Assembly: GCF_019973775.1 (NCBI RefSeq)
Contig: NZ_AP025032.1
Coordinates: forward strand, 1,302,001-1,366,000
DNA length: 64,000 bases
Direction: 5' to 3'
Origin: Aureimonas sp. SA4125
GTDB taxonomy: Bacteria; Pseudomonadota; Alphaproteobacteria; Rhizobiales; Rhizobiaceae
Position 1 is the first letter of the stretch, and the number at the start of each line of letters is the position of its first letter. This document shows, piece after piece, positions 25,965 through 34,387 of the stretch. The notes below the pieces were generated by a model, which saw nothing but the letters and a program-made list of their open reading frames with translations, was not told the DNA's origin and did not search any database. A program made the position numbers and the translations under genes.

Positions 25965-26408
25965 ATGTCGGGAGTGGTTCCTTTGGTGCATGGCAGAGCG
26001 GGGCTGCGGAGGCGGGCAGTCGTCCATGACGTGCCACCAGGAATTTCTCCTCGGAGGGAGCGGTCGTCTCACAACGATGATCCCGCGGTCGCGGGCTGCA
26101 GGTTGTCGCGGCAGATTGCCAGCGCGGTGCTCGCCATCCCCCTGGAAGAAATTGCGCGCGCCAATCGGGGCGAGGCGGAGATCTGCACGGCGCGGCATGT
26201 CGCGATGTATCTTGCCCATGTCATCTTCCAGGTGCCGCTGGCGGCCATTGGCGCCGATTTCGGCCGGGACCGGACCAGCGTCGCGCATGCCATTCGCCGC
26301 GTCGAGGACCAGCGCGACCGGCCGGATTTCGACGCGCAGCTGACGCGCCTGGAGACGCTCGCCGCGGAATGCCGCGCCCTTCTCGGCGGCTGGCGGGACG
26401 AGGCATGA
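25965..26408 (+). CDS. gafY: DnaA-domain-IV-like HTH protein, candidate GTA activator GafY
   Basis: 147 residues with a C-terminal DNA-binding domain like domain IV of DnaA: TARHVAMYLAHVIFQVPL, then IGADFGRDRTSVAHAIRR, which carries the signature recognition helix (RDRTSVxHA). The N-terminal 45 residues are not conserved. ATG 25965 has GGGAGAGG just upstream and is preferred over ATG 25878. The stop overlaps the start of the DUF6456 gene (ATGA). By position and domain content this corresponds to the N-terminal half of Rhodobacter capsulatus GafA and to Caulobacter GafY, which with IHF activates GTA transcription. The complete GTA cluster lies 11 kb downstream. Domain call is solid; the GafY role is inferred. 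Confidence 0.72.
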   Translation: MSGVVPLVHGRAGLRRRAVVHDVPPGISPRRERSSHNDDPAVAGCRLSRQIASAVLAIPLEEIARANRGEAEICTARHVAMYLAHVIFQVPLAAIGADFGRDRTSVAHAIRRVEDQRDRPDFDAQLTRLETLAAECRALLGGWRDEA

Positions 26409-26941
26409 GGACGCGGGGTGCGCGGAGCGGCGGCGCGGACCTGCCGGGCTTCGACCCGGACGAGTCGCCGCTCGGGCGGCTGGCGACCCGGCGGGGCAAG
26501 GACGGCGCGGCTTTCCTCGATCAGGCCGAGACCATGGCGGGCGAACGGCTGCGTGCCGACTTCACCCGTGCCGGGATGACGCCGGCGATGACGCAGCGCT
26601 GGGACCTTGCGCCGCGCGGCGGCGGCGGTTCCGGCCGCGGTGCCTTCGACCTCTGCGACAGCGCGCTCGATGCCCGCAAGAGGGTCGACGCGGCGATCGC
26701 GGCGGCCGGGCCCGAACTTGCCGGCGTCCTCCTCGACGTCTGTTGCTTCCTGAAGGGCCTGGAAGAGGTCGAGCGGGAGCGGCAATGGCCTGTTCGTTCG
26801 GCCAAGCTGATGCTGAAGACGGGGCTTGCCATGCTCGCCCGGCACTACGGCTTCAGCCAGGAAGCGACGGGCGGGCCGGGCCGCATCCGGCGCTGGGGGG
26901 CCGGCGACTATCGCCCGTCGATCGGCGGCGGCAAGGTCTGA
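26405..26941 (+). CDS. gafZ: DUF6456 protein, candidate GTA antiterminator GafZ
   Basis: 178 residues, translationally coupled to the HTH gene (ATGA overlap). The protein contains a DUF6456 domain: ESPLGRLATRRGKDGAAFL, then DQAETMAGERLRADFTRAGM, and LLDVCCFLKGLEEVERER followed by SAKLMLKTGLAMLARHYG. In Caulobacter crescentus the two adjacent proteins GafY and GafZ match the two halves of GafA, and GafZ acts as a transcription antiterminator letting polymerase pass terminators in the GTA cluster. Terminator-like hairpins exist in the GTA cluster of this window, which fits. The equation of this gene with GafZ is inference from domain, order and context. Confidence 0.7.
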   Translation: MRTRGARSGGADLPGFDPDESPLGRLATRRGKDGAAFLDQAETMAGERLRADFTRAGMTPAMTQRWDLAPRGGGGSGRGAFDLCDSALDARKRVDAAIAAAGPELAGVLLDVCCFLKGLEEVERERQWPVRSAKLMLKTGLAMLARHYGFSQEATGGPGRIRRWGAGDYRPSIGGGKV

Positions 26942-26947
26942 CCCGTG

Positions 26948-27370
26948 TCAGGCCGTCGCCATTGCCCGCCGTGCATCTTCCTTGATCCGGCCGACCATCG
27001 AGCGCAGGCCGTTCGAGCGTTGCGGCGTCAGATGGTCCTGGAGACCGAGCCGGGCGAAGGTCGCCTCGGCGTCGATGGCGAGGATCTCGGGCGCGGTGCG
27101 GCCGGAAAACAGCGCAAGCGCGATGGCGACGAGGCCACGAACGATGTGGGCATCGGAATCGCCGGCGAAGCGCAGACGCGGCGGCGCGCCGGCCAGCACG
27201 TCGCTGACGAGCCAGACCTGGCTGACGCAGCCGGGAACCTTGGTGGCGTCGTTCTGCGCTCCCTCGGGCAAGGGCGGCAATTCACGGCCGAGCTCGATGA
27301 GGTAGCGGTAGCGGTCTTCCCAATCGTCGAGCAGTTCGAAGTTGGTCTCGATGTCGTCGATCGTGATCAT
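26948..27370 (-). CDS. sufE: SufE family Fe-S cluster assembly protein
   Basis: 140-residue cysteine desulfurase partner that accepts sulfane sulfur from SufS. Family features: IETNFELLDDWEDRYRYLIE near the N terminus, the sulfur-accepting cysteine in KVPGCVSQVWL, and the C-terminal LTPQRSNGLRSMVGRIK segment. Start at ATG 27370 removes a 21-residue non-conserved extension. No suf operon is adjacent; a stand-alone sufE gene next to a DUF5330 gene is common in Hyphomicrobiales. It is convergent with the DUF6456 gene, 6 bases away. Confidence 0.92.
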   Translation of the reverse strand: MITIDDIETNFELLDDWEDRYRYLIELGRELPPLPEGAQNDATKVPGCVSQVWLVSDVLAGAPPRLRFAGDSDAHIVRGLVAIALALFSGRTAPEILAIDAEATFARLGLQDHLTPQRSNGLRSMVGRIKEDARRAMATA

Positions 27371-27482
27371 GGCCGTTCCGTCGTCGCGTGGCAGCCGTCC
27401 TGCCCGCGACGGATATAGGGGGCCCGGGCGCACTTGTCAGGCCGCGACGGTCGCCTCGAACGCGGCGCGGCTCAGGCGCGGC

Positions 27483-28025
27483 TCAGGCGCGGGGCGCCGG
27501 GGTCGGCACCGCGAGGGCAGAGGGGGTGGCGATGGGTGCCGGCTCCGGTGCGGTCGCAGTCGCGGGCATGGTCTCCGCTTCGGCGCGGGGGCGGGGCGGC
27601 TGGTAAGCGGTGGGCCGCGCCGGCATGCCGAAACGCGAGACGTCGAGCGAGCCGACCGCACCGATCGTCACCGCACCGGTCGTCACCGGATCGGGCGTGA
27701 TGCCGGGCAGGGAGGCGATGTCGGTCGCGACAGGGGGCGTCGGCGTCTCCCCGTCAGGCGGGGCCATGCGTCCCTGGACGAATTGGTAGGCCATGGCGGC
27801 GCCGTCGCCGATCCGCTCGCCGGCGAAGATCGCAAATTCCCGGCCGGTATCGCAGGCCTGCGGTGCCCGTGTGCAGAAGCCGCTGAGATCGGCGATGGCC
27901 TCCTGCGCGCCGATATAGGCGCCGACGATGCTGAGATTGGCCGACGTCTCCTTCGGTGTGCCACCGAAGGGAGCGAAGAAGGCGATGAGGCCGAGCCAGA
28001 AGGCGGCCTTCAGGATGAAACGCAT
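27483..28025 (-). CDS. DUF5330 family protein
   Basis: 180 residues with an N-terminal hydrophobic helix (FILKAAFWLGLIAFFAPFG), a conserved region with two cysteines (GFCTRAPQACDTGREFA) and a long Pro/Ala/Thr-rich tail. The family is known only from sequence in Hyphomicrobiales; topology suggests one membrane anchor with the tail in the periplasm. ATG 28025. It lies upstream of sufE on the same strand with 112 bases between, so co-transcription is possible. Confidence 0.75.
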   Translation of the reverse strand: MRFILKAAFWLGLIAFFAPFGGTPKETSANLSIVGAYIGAQEAIADLSGFCTRAPQACDTGREFAIFAGERIGDGAAMAYQFVQGRMAPPDGETPTPPVATDIASLPGITPDPVTTGAVTIGAVGSLDVSRFGMPARPTAYQPPRPRAEAETMPATATAPEPAPIATPSALAVPTPAPRA

Positions 28026-28597
28026 GCTGCCTGCTCCTCTGTCGCCGGCGCGGCCTGTCCGTCGGCGTCGGCCTTGGCCGTGCGCCGGAAGGAAGCGACC
28101 CCGTCGCTTCTTCCCTGTGGCCACAATGCCGCAAAGGCCCGAAGGTCGCGTTGAAACTTGTCGCCGAGTTTGATTCAAATGCAATCGATCCGGCCGGCGA
28201 TGGCGCCGGTTCTCCCCAGCCGGCGTCGGCGGGGCTTGACCCGGCGGGCTGCCAAAGCGTGGGACCGTGTGTCCGAAGCCGCGGTCCGGGGCGCCGCGGG
28301 CGTGGCGCATTGCCCCACGCCGGGGGATTCACCGCGTGCTGTCTCGCGGCACGATCCGTCGCCGGGCAAAAAATCCGTAAATGGCGACGGCCGCGCCTGT
28401 CGTGCCAATGGCAAGTGCCGCCATTGGCGCGAAAGGTTGGCCGCGGTTCGAATTCGACCGGCATTGCGGGCGGCGAGGCGCCGTTTATGCCTTCCTTAAA
28501 GGGTTAAGGCGATGATGGAGATCAAGCCAGAGAGGGCCGCCGCTCGAACGATTCGGCGTCGGCCACCCCCGGCACAGATGCAAGACGCGGGTAGTGG
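28026..28597. other. divergent intergenic region before the sensor kinase gene
   Basis: About 570 bases with no gene that I can support. It must hold the promoters of the DUF5330 gene (minus) and the sensor kinase gene (plus). The most conspicuous element is the palindrome at 28494-28509, described separately. Confidence 0.5.
28494..28509. promoter_or_regulatory. CCTTAA-N4-TTAAGG palindrome
   Basis: CCTTAA (28494-28499) and TTAAGG (28504-28509) form a perfect dyad with AGGG in the centre, 90 bases upstream of the sensor kinase start. TTAA half-sites recall CtrA targets, but the CtrA box needs a spacing of seven, not four, so the binding protein is unknown. Confidence 0.35.
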
Positions 28598-30442
28598 ATG
28601 ACGCAGTTCAGCGAGGCAGACGCAAGCGAATCGATGCTGGGCTCCAGCACCTTCGCGATGGCGCTGTCGGGCACTTTCGAGCGACTGGTCTCGCCCAGAA
28701 TCCTCGACCCGAACGATCGTGCGCCGCAGCGCCGCGTGATCGCCGGGCTGGTGGCGGCGGGTCTTGCCGCAGCCCTGGCACTGCCGTTCGCCAGCCTTGG
28801 CGACTTCGGTCCGCGCGGCGTCGTTCTGCCCGCGATCATCGCCGGCGCATGCCTCGCTTTGGCCGGGCTCCTGGCGTCGAGCGGCCGGCTGACGCTCGTT
28901 CTCTCGCTGGCAATCGCCGCGGCATCGGCGCTGGTCGGCGCGCTGGCTCTGGCCGGAGGCGGGGTGTCCTCGCCCCTTCTTTTCCTGCTTCTCCTGGCGC
29001 CGATCGAAGCGACCATCGCCGGTCGGCGGCACCTGGCAGCCCTCGCCGTCGGCGTTTCCTGCCTTGCGCTGAGCGCGGTGGCGACGGCGCAGTGGCTCGG
29101 CCTTGCCGCCACCGCGACTTTCGGCTTCGACGGGACGCTGACGGCCGGGCTCGGGCTCGTCTATGGCGGGCTTCAGACGCTCCGGCTCTGGCGCGCCCGT
29201 GAAAAGACGAATGCCCTGCGCGGTCTCGAAGGCACGGAAGCCCTGCTGATCGAGAACGGCCTGACGGAAGCCGTGCTGCGGTTCTCGCCGGACGGAAGCC
29301 TGCTCACGGCCTCTCTCGCCGCCTCCGGCCTCTTCGAGACCTCCGCGCGCCCGCTCAGCGACAAGGCGATCTTCCAGGCGATTCACATCACCGACCGGGT
29401 GCGTTACCTCAAGGCGTTCGGCGACCTCCGCGGCGGCGCCGATGCGCTCGCAATCGAGGTGAAGGTCCAGTCCGCTGCCAGCGCGACGCAGCATTTCCGC
29501 GACGTATCCCTGCGCATGATGGCGGTGCGCGACACTTCCGGCCGCCTGCACGCCATCCTCGCCATCGCCCGCGACGTGACGTCCGAGCGCGCCTTGACCG
29601 CCGAGCTGACGCTCGCCTTGAGCGCGGCCGAGCAGGGCTCGGATGCCAAGAGCCATTTCCTGGCGGCGGTCAGCCACGAACTGCGCACGCCGCTGAATGC
29701 CATCATCGGTTTTTCCGACGTGCTCCATCAGGAGCTGTTCGGCGGCTTCGAGGATCCGCGGCAGCGGGAATACGTCGGGCTGATCCGCCAGTCGGGCGAA
29801 CATCTCCTCTCGGTCGTCAACGGTCTTCTCGACATTTCCAAGATCGAGGCCGGACGCTACGAGCTCGAGGTCGAGCGCTTCGACGTCGCCAAGGCGCTCG
29901 TCTCGGCCGCCGCCCTCATCCGTCCGCAGGCCGAACGCAAGGGTCTGGTGCTCGACGTCGCGCTCGGCCCGCACCTTCCCGAGGTCGTTGCCGACCGCCA
30001 CGCCTGCCATCAGATCCTTCTCAATCTCCTGGCCAATGCGGTGAAGTTCACCGACCATGGCGGAGTGACCCTGCGCGCCGATGCGCGGGGCGGCATGCTT
30101 GTCCTGTCCGTTGCCGATACCGGCATCGGGATCGCGCAGAAGGACCTGCCGCGGCTGGGGCAGCCGTTCACGCAGCTGTCGCAGGGAATCGCGCGGCGCT
30201 ACCAGGGAACCGGCCTTGGGCTGTCGCTGGTCAAGGGACTGGCTGTCCTCCACCACGGTTCGATGGAGATCGCCAGCGAACTGGGCCGCGGAACCACCGT
30301 AACCGTTCGCATCCCCCTCGACGGCATGGCCGCAATCGCCGACATTGAGTCCTCCAGAAACAAGATCGTGGCGCTGACCGATGCCTGCAAAGAGACAGAC
30401 TCCCCTTCGCGCCAAGACCGGCCGAGCCGTCGCACGGCCTAG
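28598..30442 (+). CDS. membrane sensor histidine kinase, DivJ/PleC-like
   Basis: 614 residues. The N-terminal 190 residues hold about six membrane helices (VIAGLVAAGLAAALALP and others), followed by a PAS-like region (residues about 215-330), and a HisKA domain whose H-box reads AAVSHELRTPLNAIIGFSD, then an ATPase domain with N box NLLANAVKF, G1 box DTGIGI and G2 box GTGLGLSL. The H-box plus QREYVGLIRQSGEHLL resembles the DivJ/PleC/PdhS group that acts on DivK in alphaproteobacterial cell-cycle control; DivJ has a comparable layout. No response regulator is adjacent. DivJ identity is a suggestion only. The 3' end overlaps the next gene by 62 bases. Confidence 0.85.
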   Translation: MTQFSEADASESMLGSSTFAMALSGTFERLVSPRILDPNDRAPQRRVIAGLVAAGLAAALALPFASLGDFGPRGVVLPAIIAGACLALAGLLASSGRLTLVLSLAIAAASALVGALALAGGGVSSPLLFLLLLAPIEATIAGRRHLAALAVGVSCLALSAVATAQWLGLAATATFGFDGTLTAGLGLVYGGLQTLRLWRAREKTNALRGLEGTEALLIENGLTEAVLRFSPDGSLLTASLAASGLFETSARPLSDKAIFQAIHITDRVRYLKAFGDLRGGADALAIEVKVQSAASATQHFRDVSLRMMAVRDTSGRLHAILAIARDVTSERALTAELTLALSAAEQGSDAKSHFLAAVSHELRTPLNAIIGFSDVLHQELFGGFEDPRQREYVGLIRQSGEHLLSVVNGLLDISKIEAGRYELEVERFDVAKALVSAAALIRPQAERKGLVLDVALGPHLPEVVADRHACHQILLNLLANAVKFTDHGGVTLRADARGGMLVLSVADTGIGIAQKDLPRLGQPFTQLSQGIARRYQGTGLGLSLVKGLAVLHHGSMEIASELGRGTTVTVRIPLDGMAAIADIESSRNKIVALTDACKETDSPSRQDRPSRRTA

Positions 30443-31184
30443 CGTCGCGCGCCGGGGGCTTCGCCTCTCGGTCGCAGCCCTGAGCCTGATCGGCAGGCCC
30501 ATCGCGGCGCGCCCGGTGCTGTCGGGCGGGATCGCAGGTGTCGCGATTCTGTTCGCGCTGGTGTCGGGCAATGCCATCCTGTCGCAGCCGGGACGCCATC
30601 CCCGGCCGATGATGGCGACGCGGGGACCTCTCCTCGACCAGCCCGCGACCGAGCTGGCGGCGGCGGAGATTGTCCTTCAGCCAGTGCCCTTGGTCCTCGA
30701 AGTGCAGGAGGAACTGGCGCGCACCGGCCACTACGCGCTGAACCCCGACGGGCGTCCCGGCAAGGCGACGGCGGCCGCGATCCGTGCCTTCCAGAGCGAA
30801 CATGCCCTGCGCGTCGACGGCGAGCCGTCGCCGCTCCTCCTGTCGCAGATCCGCCAGCTGGCCGGCGAGGCACCCAGTCCCTCCGCCAGGCCCGATGGCG
30901 CCGAACGCATGGCGAGCATCGAGCCGGCGGAAGCCAGCCGCGCCGCGGCCGACCCGGCCACGACAGGCTCGACCGGCGAAGAGATTTCCGACAAGGAACT
31001 GGTGCGACGGATCCAGAGCGGGCTTGCCAATGCCGATGTCGCCAAGCTGACGGCCGACGGCGTGGTCGGCGAACAGACGCGCGCGGCGATCCGCACCTTC
31101 GAGGCGCTGGAGGGAATGGACGTGACCGGCAGGCCCAACAAGCGCCTGCTCGACCACCTCATCGCCATCGGCGCGGTGAAGTGA
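30381..31184 (+). CDS. peptidoglycan-binding domain protein, membrane anchored
   Basis: 267 residues. After a basic N terminus there is one membrane segment near residues 45-68 (VLSGGIAGVAILFALVSGNA), so the remainder is likely periplasmic. Two PG_binding_1-type repeats follow: QEELARTGHYALNPDGRPG with ATAAAIRAFQSEH, and IQSGLANADVAKLTADGVVG with TRAAIRTFEALEG. They are separated by a low-complexity linker. ATG 30381 lies inside the 3' end of the kinase gene, indicating translational coupling. It probably ties the kinase operon to the cell wall, but no enzymatic domain is present. Confidence 0.82.
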   Translation: MPAKRQTPLRAKTGRAVARPSVARRGLRLSVAALSLIGRPIAARPVLSGGIAGVAILFALVSGNAILSQPGRHPRPMMATRGPLLDQPATELAAAEIVLQPVPLVLEVQEELARTGHYALNPDGRPGKATAAAIRAFQSEHALRVDGEPSPLLLSQIRQLAGEAPSPSARPDGAERMASIEPAEASRAAADPATTGSTGEEISDKELVRRIQSGLANADVAKLTADGVVGEQTRAAIRTFEALEGMDVTGRPNKRLLDHLIAIGAVK

Positions 31185-31194
31185 GGGCAGCGCG

Positions 31195-31527
31195 ATGCGC
31201 GTGACGAGCGCGCTCTTCGTCTCGCAACTCGTCCGCCGGATCTTTTCCGACGGCGGATTTGCCGCCGTCGAACGCCAGGGCGCCGAGGCGGCAGGGGCGA
31301 TCTTCGTCCTCGTCAGGGCCCGCGACGGGCAGGTGACGCTGTTCGGGCCGGCCAGCCAAACCCACTCCGCCGACGACGGCGGCCGGCGCTTCATGCGCGA
31401 GGCGATGCAGGGCGCCGATGCGCTGGAGCGGCGCCTTGCCCGCGAGGCGCGTTTCGATCCGGATTTCTGGGTGGTGGAGATCGAGACGGGCGCGCCCGAA
31501 AACTATCTGGATATCGTCGAGGCCTGA
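31195..31527 (+). CDS. DUF1491 family protein
   Basis: 110-residue protein of unknown function. Recognised by the N-terminal RVTSALFVSQLVRRIFSDG, the middle GAIFVLVRARDGQVTLFGPA and the C-terminal REARFDPDFWVVEIE. The family is widespread and small in Alphaproteobacteria. It follows the peptidoglycan-binding gene after 10 bases, so it is likely the last gene of the kinase operon. Confidence 0.85.
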   Translation: MRVTSALFVSQLVRRIFSDGGFAAVERQGAEAAGAIFVLVRARDGQVTLFGPASQTHSADDGGRRFMREAMQGADALERRLAREARFDPDFWVVEIETGAPENYLDIVEA

Positions 31528-31685
31528 CCCCACAGGAGCGAGCGGCCGGCCCAATGGGCTGGCGGCATTAAGATCGCGGAAGGCGCGACGGCTCAAGGGC
31601 GCCGGGTGCCTCAGGGTCGAAGGGCAGAGTCGGCGGGGACGCGCCGGCTGCAACATGCGTGGCCGTGGCGCCGTATGGCCCGCCG

Positions 31686-32849
31686 TCAACCCGACTTGGA
31701 GCTCTTCTGCTCACCCCAGGGCCGTTGCGCCCGGCGGCCGAACTCGGCCGGCGGCGCGGCGCGCGGCAGAGGCTGGAGGTCCTGGTACTGCGGCTCGAGC
31801 GCGGGGGCGGAAACCGCCTTGCGCAGCCGCGATCCGTGGGCGATGGCCGCGCAGTCCTCGACTTTCAGGGCGCGGTAGAAGCGCGTCATCAGGCTGAATT
31901 TCGCGACATCGAGACCGATGTCGGGCTTCATCATCATCAGGATGGTCAAGGCATCCGCCGGGCCCGCGCCGAGCGCCTTGACCGCGACGGCCAGGCGCTC
32001 GCCGCTGTCGTCCTCGGCGATCTTGACGAGGACGTCCTGGGAAAGGTCGAGGGCCTGCCGCAGGCCTTCGTAGAAGCTCGCCCCGTCCTGCTGGACGGCG
32101 AGCGCGACGAGCGCGTGCAGCGACGGCCCCCGCATCTCGCGCCCGCCCGGCCGCGCCAGTCGCCGCAAGGTCTGGCGGATGAGGTCGGCGGCGCCCTGGG
32201 GGGAGGGCGTCATATCATTCGTCTGCGGCGCCGCCTCGGACCGGTCGGCCCCGGCAGCCGGCGCGCCTGTCGTGCGCAGCTCGGGAAAGACGGGTGCCGC
32301 GGCCTGCGGTTCGCTCGTGAACACATCCGGAGCGGCCGCCGTTTCGAAGGCTGCCGGTTCGGGGGACCCTGCAGGCTTTGGGGCCGACACATCCAGGGGA
32401 GCGGCGGCGAGGGGCTCGGTCGAGGCCGTCGGCGTTGCGAGGGGGGGCGAGGGCGTCGCGCTCCCGGGCGATGGCGCGCGGCCGGCGATGATCTTGCGCA
32501 GGCGCCGGTCGCGGCTGGCGCGCAGCGCCAGAAGGTCGGACGTCCCCAGCACCGGGCTGGAGGTGAGGAAGGGTGCCGAAATCTCCAGCGGTTCGGCGAT
32601 CAGGAGGTCGACGATCGGCCGGGGCACGCGCGGGCTGTGCGACAGCGCGGCGGCGAGCGCCCGGCGCGTCTCCGGCCGGATCTTGTCCCACAGGGGCACG
32701 ACCAGACGGCTGAAGTCGCGTGCCTGATTGTCGCCGGGGGAGCGCAGCGATCCGTAGCTGGCAACCGCGGCGCTGACGATGGTGTCGAATCCGTCGCGGC
32801 CAGCGGTCTTTTCAAGGGCTCTAAAGAGGCGCTGGCTGTCGTGCTTCAT
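31686..32849 (-). CDS. DUF2336 family protein
   Basis: 387 residues, mostly helical, matching the DUF2336 family seen in Alphaproteobacteria. The N-terminal part has LFRALEKTAGRDGFDTIVSAA and the central DKIRPETRRALAAALSHSP; PRPIVDLLIAEPLEISAPF is the best-conserved segment. A long Ala/Pro-rich linker separates it from a second helical region starting DLIRQTLRRLARPGG. Function unknown. A perfect 16-base palindrome lies about 50 bases upstream of its start. Confidence 0.82.
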   Translation of the reverse strand: MKHDSQRLFRALEKTAGRDGFDTIVSAAVASYGSLRSPGDNQARDFSRLVVPLWDKIRPETRRALAAALSHSPRVPRPIVDLLIAEPLEISAPFLTSSPVLGTSDLLALRASRDRRLRKIIAGRAPSPGSATPSPPLATPTASTEPLAAAPLDVSAPKPAGSPEPAAFETAAAPDVFTSEPQAAAPVFPELRTTGAPAAGADRSEAAPQTNDMTPSPQGAADLIRQTLRRLARPGGREMRGPSLHALVALAVQQDGASFYEGLRQALDLSQDVLVKIAEDDSGERLAVAVKALGAGPADALTILMMMKPDIGLDVAKFSLMTRFYRALKVEDCAAIAHGSRLRKAVSAPALEPQYQDLQPLPRAAPPAEFGRRAQRPWGEQKSSKSG

Positions 32850-32896
32850 GGGGCTCCGGGCGGTTCGATGGTCATTGCCGACGATCGAAAGAATTA

Positions 32897-32912
32897 GCTA
32901 AGATATCTTAGC
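32897..32912. promoter_or_regulatory. 16-base perfect palindrome upstream of DUF2336 gene
   Basis: GCTAAGATATCTTAGC is its own reverse complement and stands in an A+T-rich patch 48 bases before the DUF2336 start codon. It has the size and symmetry of an operator for a dimeric regulator. No other exact copy was noticed in the window. Confidence 0.5.
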
Positions 32913-33002
32913 AACCGATTAACCCTGATCCCGCTTTCTAGCTTCGCGAAAGGTCGCCGCGCCATAGTCCGCTCAACAGACCGATGCTGATAAGGCTTTG
33001 CC

Positions 33003-33167
33003 ATGGCAGTCATGCTCTTTTTCCCCCACCGACCGACGGCGGAAAAGGCCCCCGTCCGACGCGCGGGTCTGGGCGTGACGACCGCCGAGATCGTCATCCT
33101 GCCCTGTATCCGGCGGGAGGCGATCGTTTCGGCTGTGATCGACGCGCCGGTGCTGCTGAAGGCCTAA
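33003..33167 (+). CDS. possible small protein, 54 residues
   Basis: Open frame from ATG 33003 to TAA 33165-33167 with AAGG about 8 bases upstream and the G/C-ending codon preference expected of genes in this genome. The product begins MAVMLFFPHRPTAEKAPV and has a hydrophobic centre (TTAEIVILPCIRREAIV). I do not recognise it. It lies in a gap between two minus-strand genes, so it would be transcribed alone. Confidence 0.35.
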   Translation: MAVMLFFPHRPTAEKAPVRRAGLGVTTAEIVILPCIRREAIVSAVIDAPVLLKA

Positions 33168-33186
33168 CGGTCGGGCAACACGATGC

Positions 33187-33810
33187 TCAGGGCGTGCCTG
33201 TCGCCTCGGGAATGACGGCAAGGCCGGCTGGTTCGAGCTTCTGACAGCGCAGGGAGCGCACGAAGGCATCGACGCCCGGGCGCTGCGTTTCGTCGCCGAC
33301 CAGAACCCGCAACGTCAGATAACCCTCCGCCAGGTCGAGCCCGACCGGGATCGCCGTCTCGTCCTGGGAGACGCTGTTGGCCTCGGCGTCGACGAGCTGC
33401 TCGGGCGTGCCGAGGAGAAGGTCGAACCGGCCCTTTACCGCCGAGCGGTCGTTGATCGAGTAGAGATTGTCACCCTGGCGCGAATAGATCGAGGCGGACC
33501 AGAACTCGGTCGCGGCGGGCGCCGTCACGCGCACCGGGCCGTCCTCGAGCGAGAACCGGCAGGCGGCGGTGACGAAAGCCGGGTCGATGAAGGCGAAGTC
33601 GTGTGCGCCTGGACCGTCGTCGCGCAACCCGGAGCCGCTCCCCGCCTGGCGCTGCGAGTCGATCCGCACCACTGTCTCCATTCCGGCAATGCGGCCGAGC
33701 CGCCCCCAGGCATTGTTGCCGGCAAGGAGCGGGATGGCGAAGATGACGACGATGTGGACGATCGCCGCCCCGACGAGGCCGATCACCACGGCGAGGATGA
33801 GCTTACCCAT
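33187..33810 (-). CDS. DUF1254 family membrane protein
   Basis: 207 residues beginning with one membrane helix (LILAVVIGLVGAAIVHIVV), followed by a DUF1254-type domain (FAIPLLAGNNAWGRL; VTAPAATEFWSASIYSRQG). ATG 33810 overlaps the stop region of the upstream DUF1214 gene by 8 bases; a GTG at 33825 is an alternative. DUF1254 and DUF1214 are usually found together, either fused or as neighbours. Role unknown; the protein is probably exposed to the periplasm. Confidence 0.85.
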   Translation of the reverse strand: MGKLILAVVIGLVGAAIVHIVVIFAIPLLAGNNAWGRLGRIAGMETVVRIDSQRQAGSGSGLRDDGPGAHDFAFIDPAFVTAACRFSLEDGPVRVTAPAATEFWSASIYSRQGDNLYSINDRSAVKGRFDLLLGTPEQLVDAEANSVSQDETAIPVGLDLAEGYLTLRVLVGDETQRPGVDAFVRSLRCQKLEPAGLAVIPEATGTP

Positions 33811-34387
33811 CGCGGCAGTCACCACGCGTGAGGGTCGGCAGGACGAGGCTGGCGACGCCGCTGGAGGTGCTGGCCGGCGTGTCGTAGAGCGTCAGCGCCA
33901 GTGTGAATTCGCCGCTGCCGGTGACCGAAAGCCAGTTTCCGGGGGCGGCCCTCGGTCCGACGGTCATGACAGCCGAATTATCCTCGGCGCGCATCAGGCT
34001 GCGCGACACCAGCCAGCCGGGTCGGCCTTCGCCGGGATCGACGAGGAGGCCGTCCGGCAGATAGGCCGCCAGTGTCCACACCCGCGCCAGCGGAGTCTGG
34101 CCGGCAAGACCGTAGCTGCACTGGCGCATCAGCGGCCGGCCGGCGCTGTCCGCGTTGGCGCGAAAGCTGATGCCCTCGCCGCCGCCGAGGGTCAGATTGC
34201 CGATGCGCGCGAGGACGGCTCTGGAATAGGGATCGGCATCGGGAGAGCCCCCGAGCGGATTGGCGCGCCAGGGACCGACCTCGACCGTGCCGAGATCGGC
34301 CGACATCTCCAGCGCCCGGTCGGCCGTCCAGGCGCCGAGACCGAGCGCAAGACCGATCGACAGGGCAAGGAGGATCATGAAACGCAT
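33803..34387 (-). CDS. DUF1214 family protein
   Basis: 194 residues with an N-terminal signal or anchor (FMILLALSIGLALGLGAWT) and a DUF1214-type beta-rich domain (VGPWRANPLGGSPDADPYS; QCSYGLAGQTPLARVWTLA; WLSVTGSGEFTLALTLYD). It precedes and overlaps the DUF1254 gene. Start at ATG 34387 is preferred because it begins directly before the hydrophobic segment; an in-frame start 27 bases earlier adds nothing conserved. Confidence 0.85.
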   Translation of the reverse strand: MRFMILLALSIGLALGLGAWTADRALEMSADLGTVEVGPWRANPLGGSPDADPYSRAVLARIGNLTLGGGEGISFRANADSAGRPLMRQCSYGLAGQTPLARVWTLAAYLPDGLLVDPGEGRPGWLVSRSLMRAEDNSAVMTVGPRAAPGNWLSVTGSGEFTLALTLYDTPASTSSGVASLVLPTLTRGDCRDG

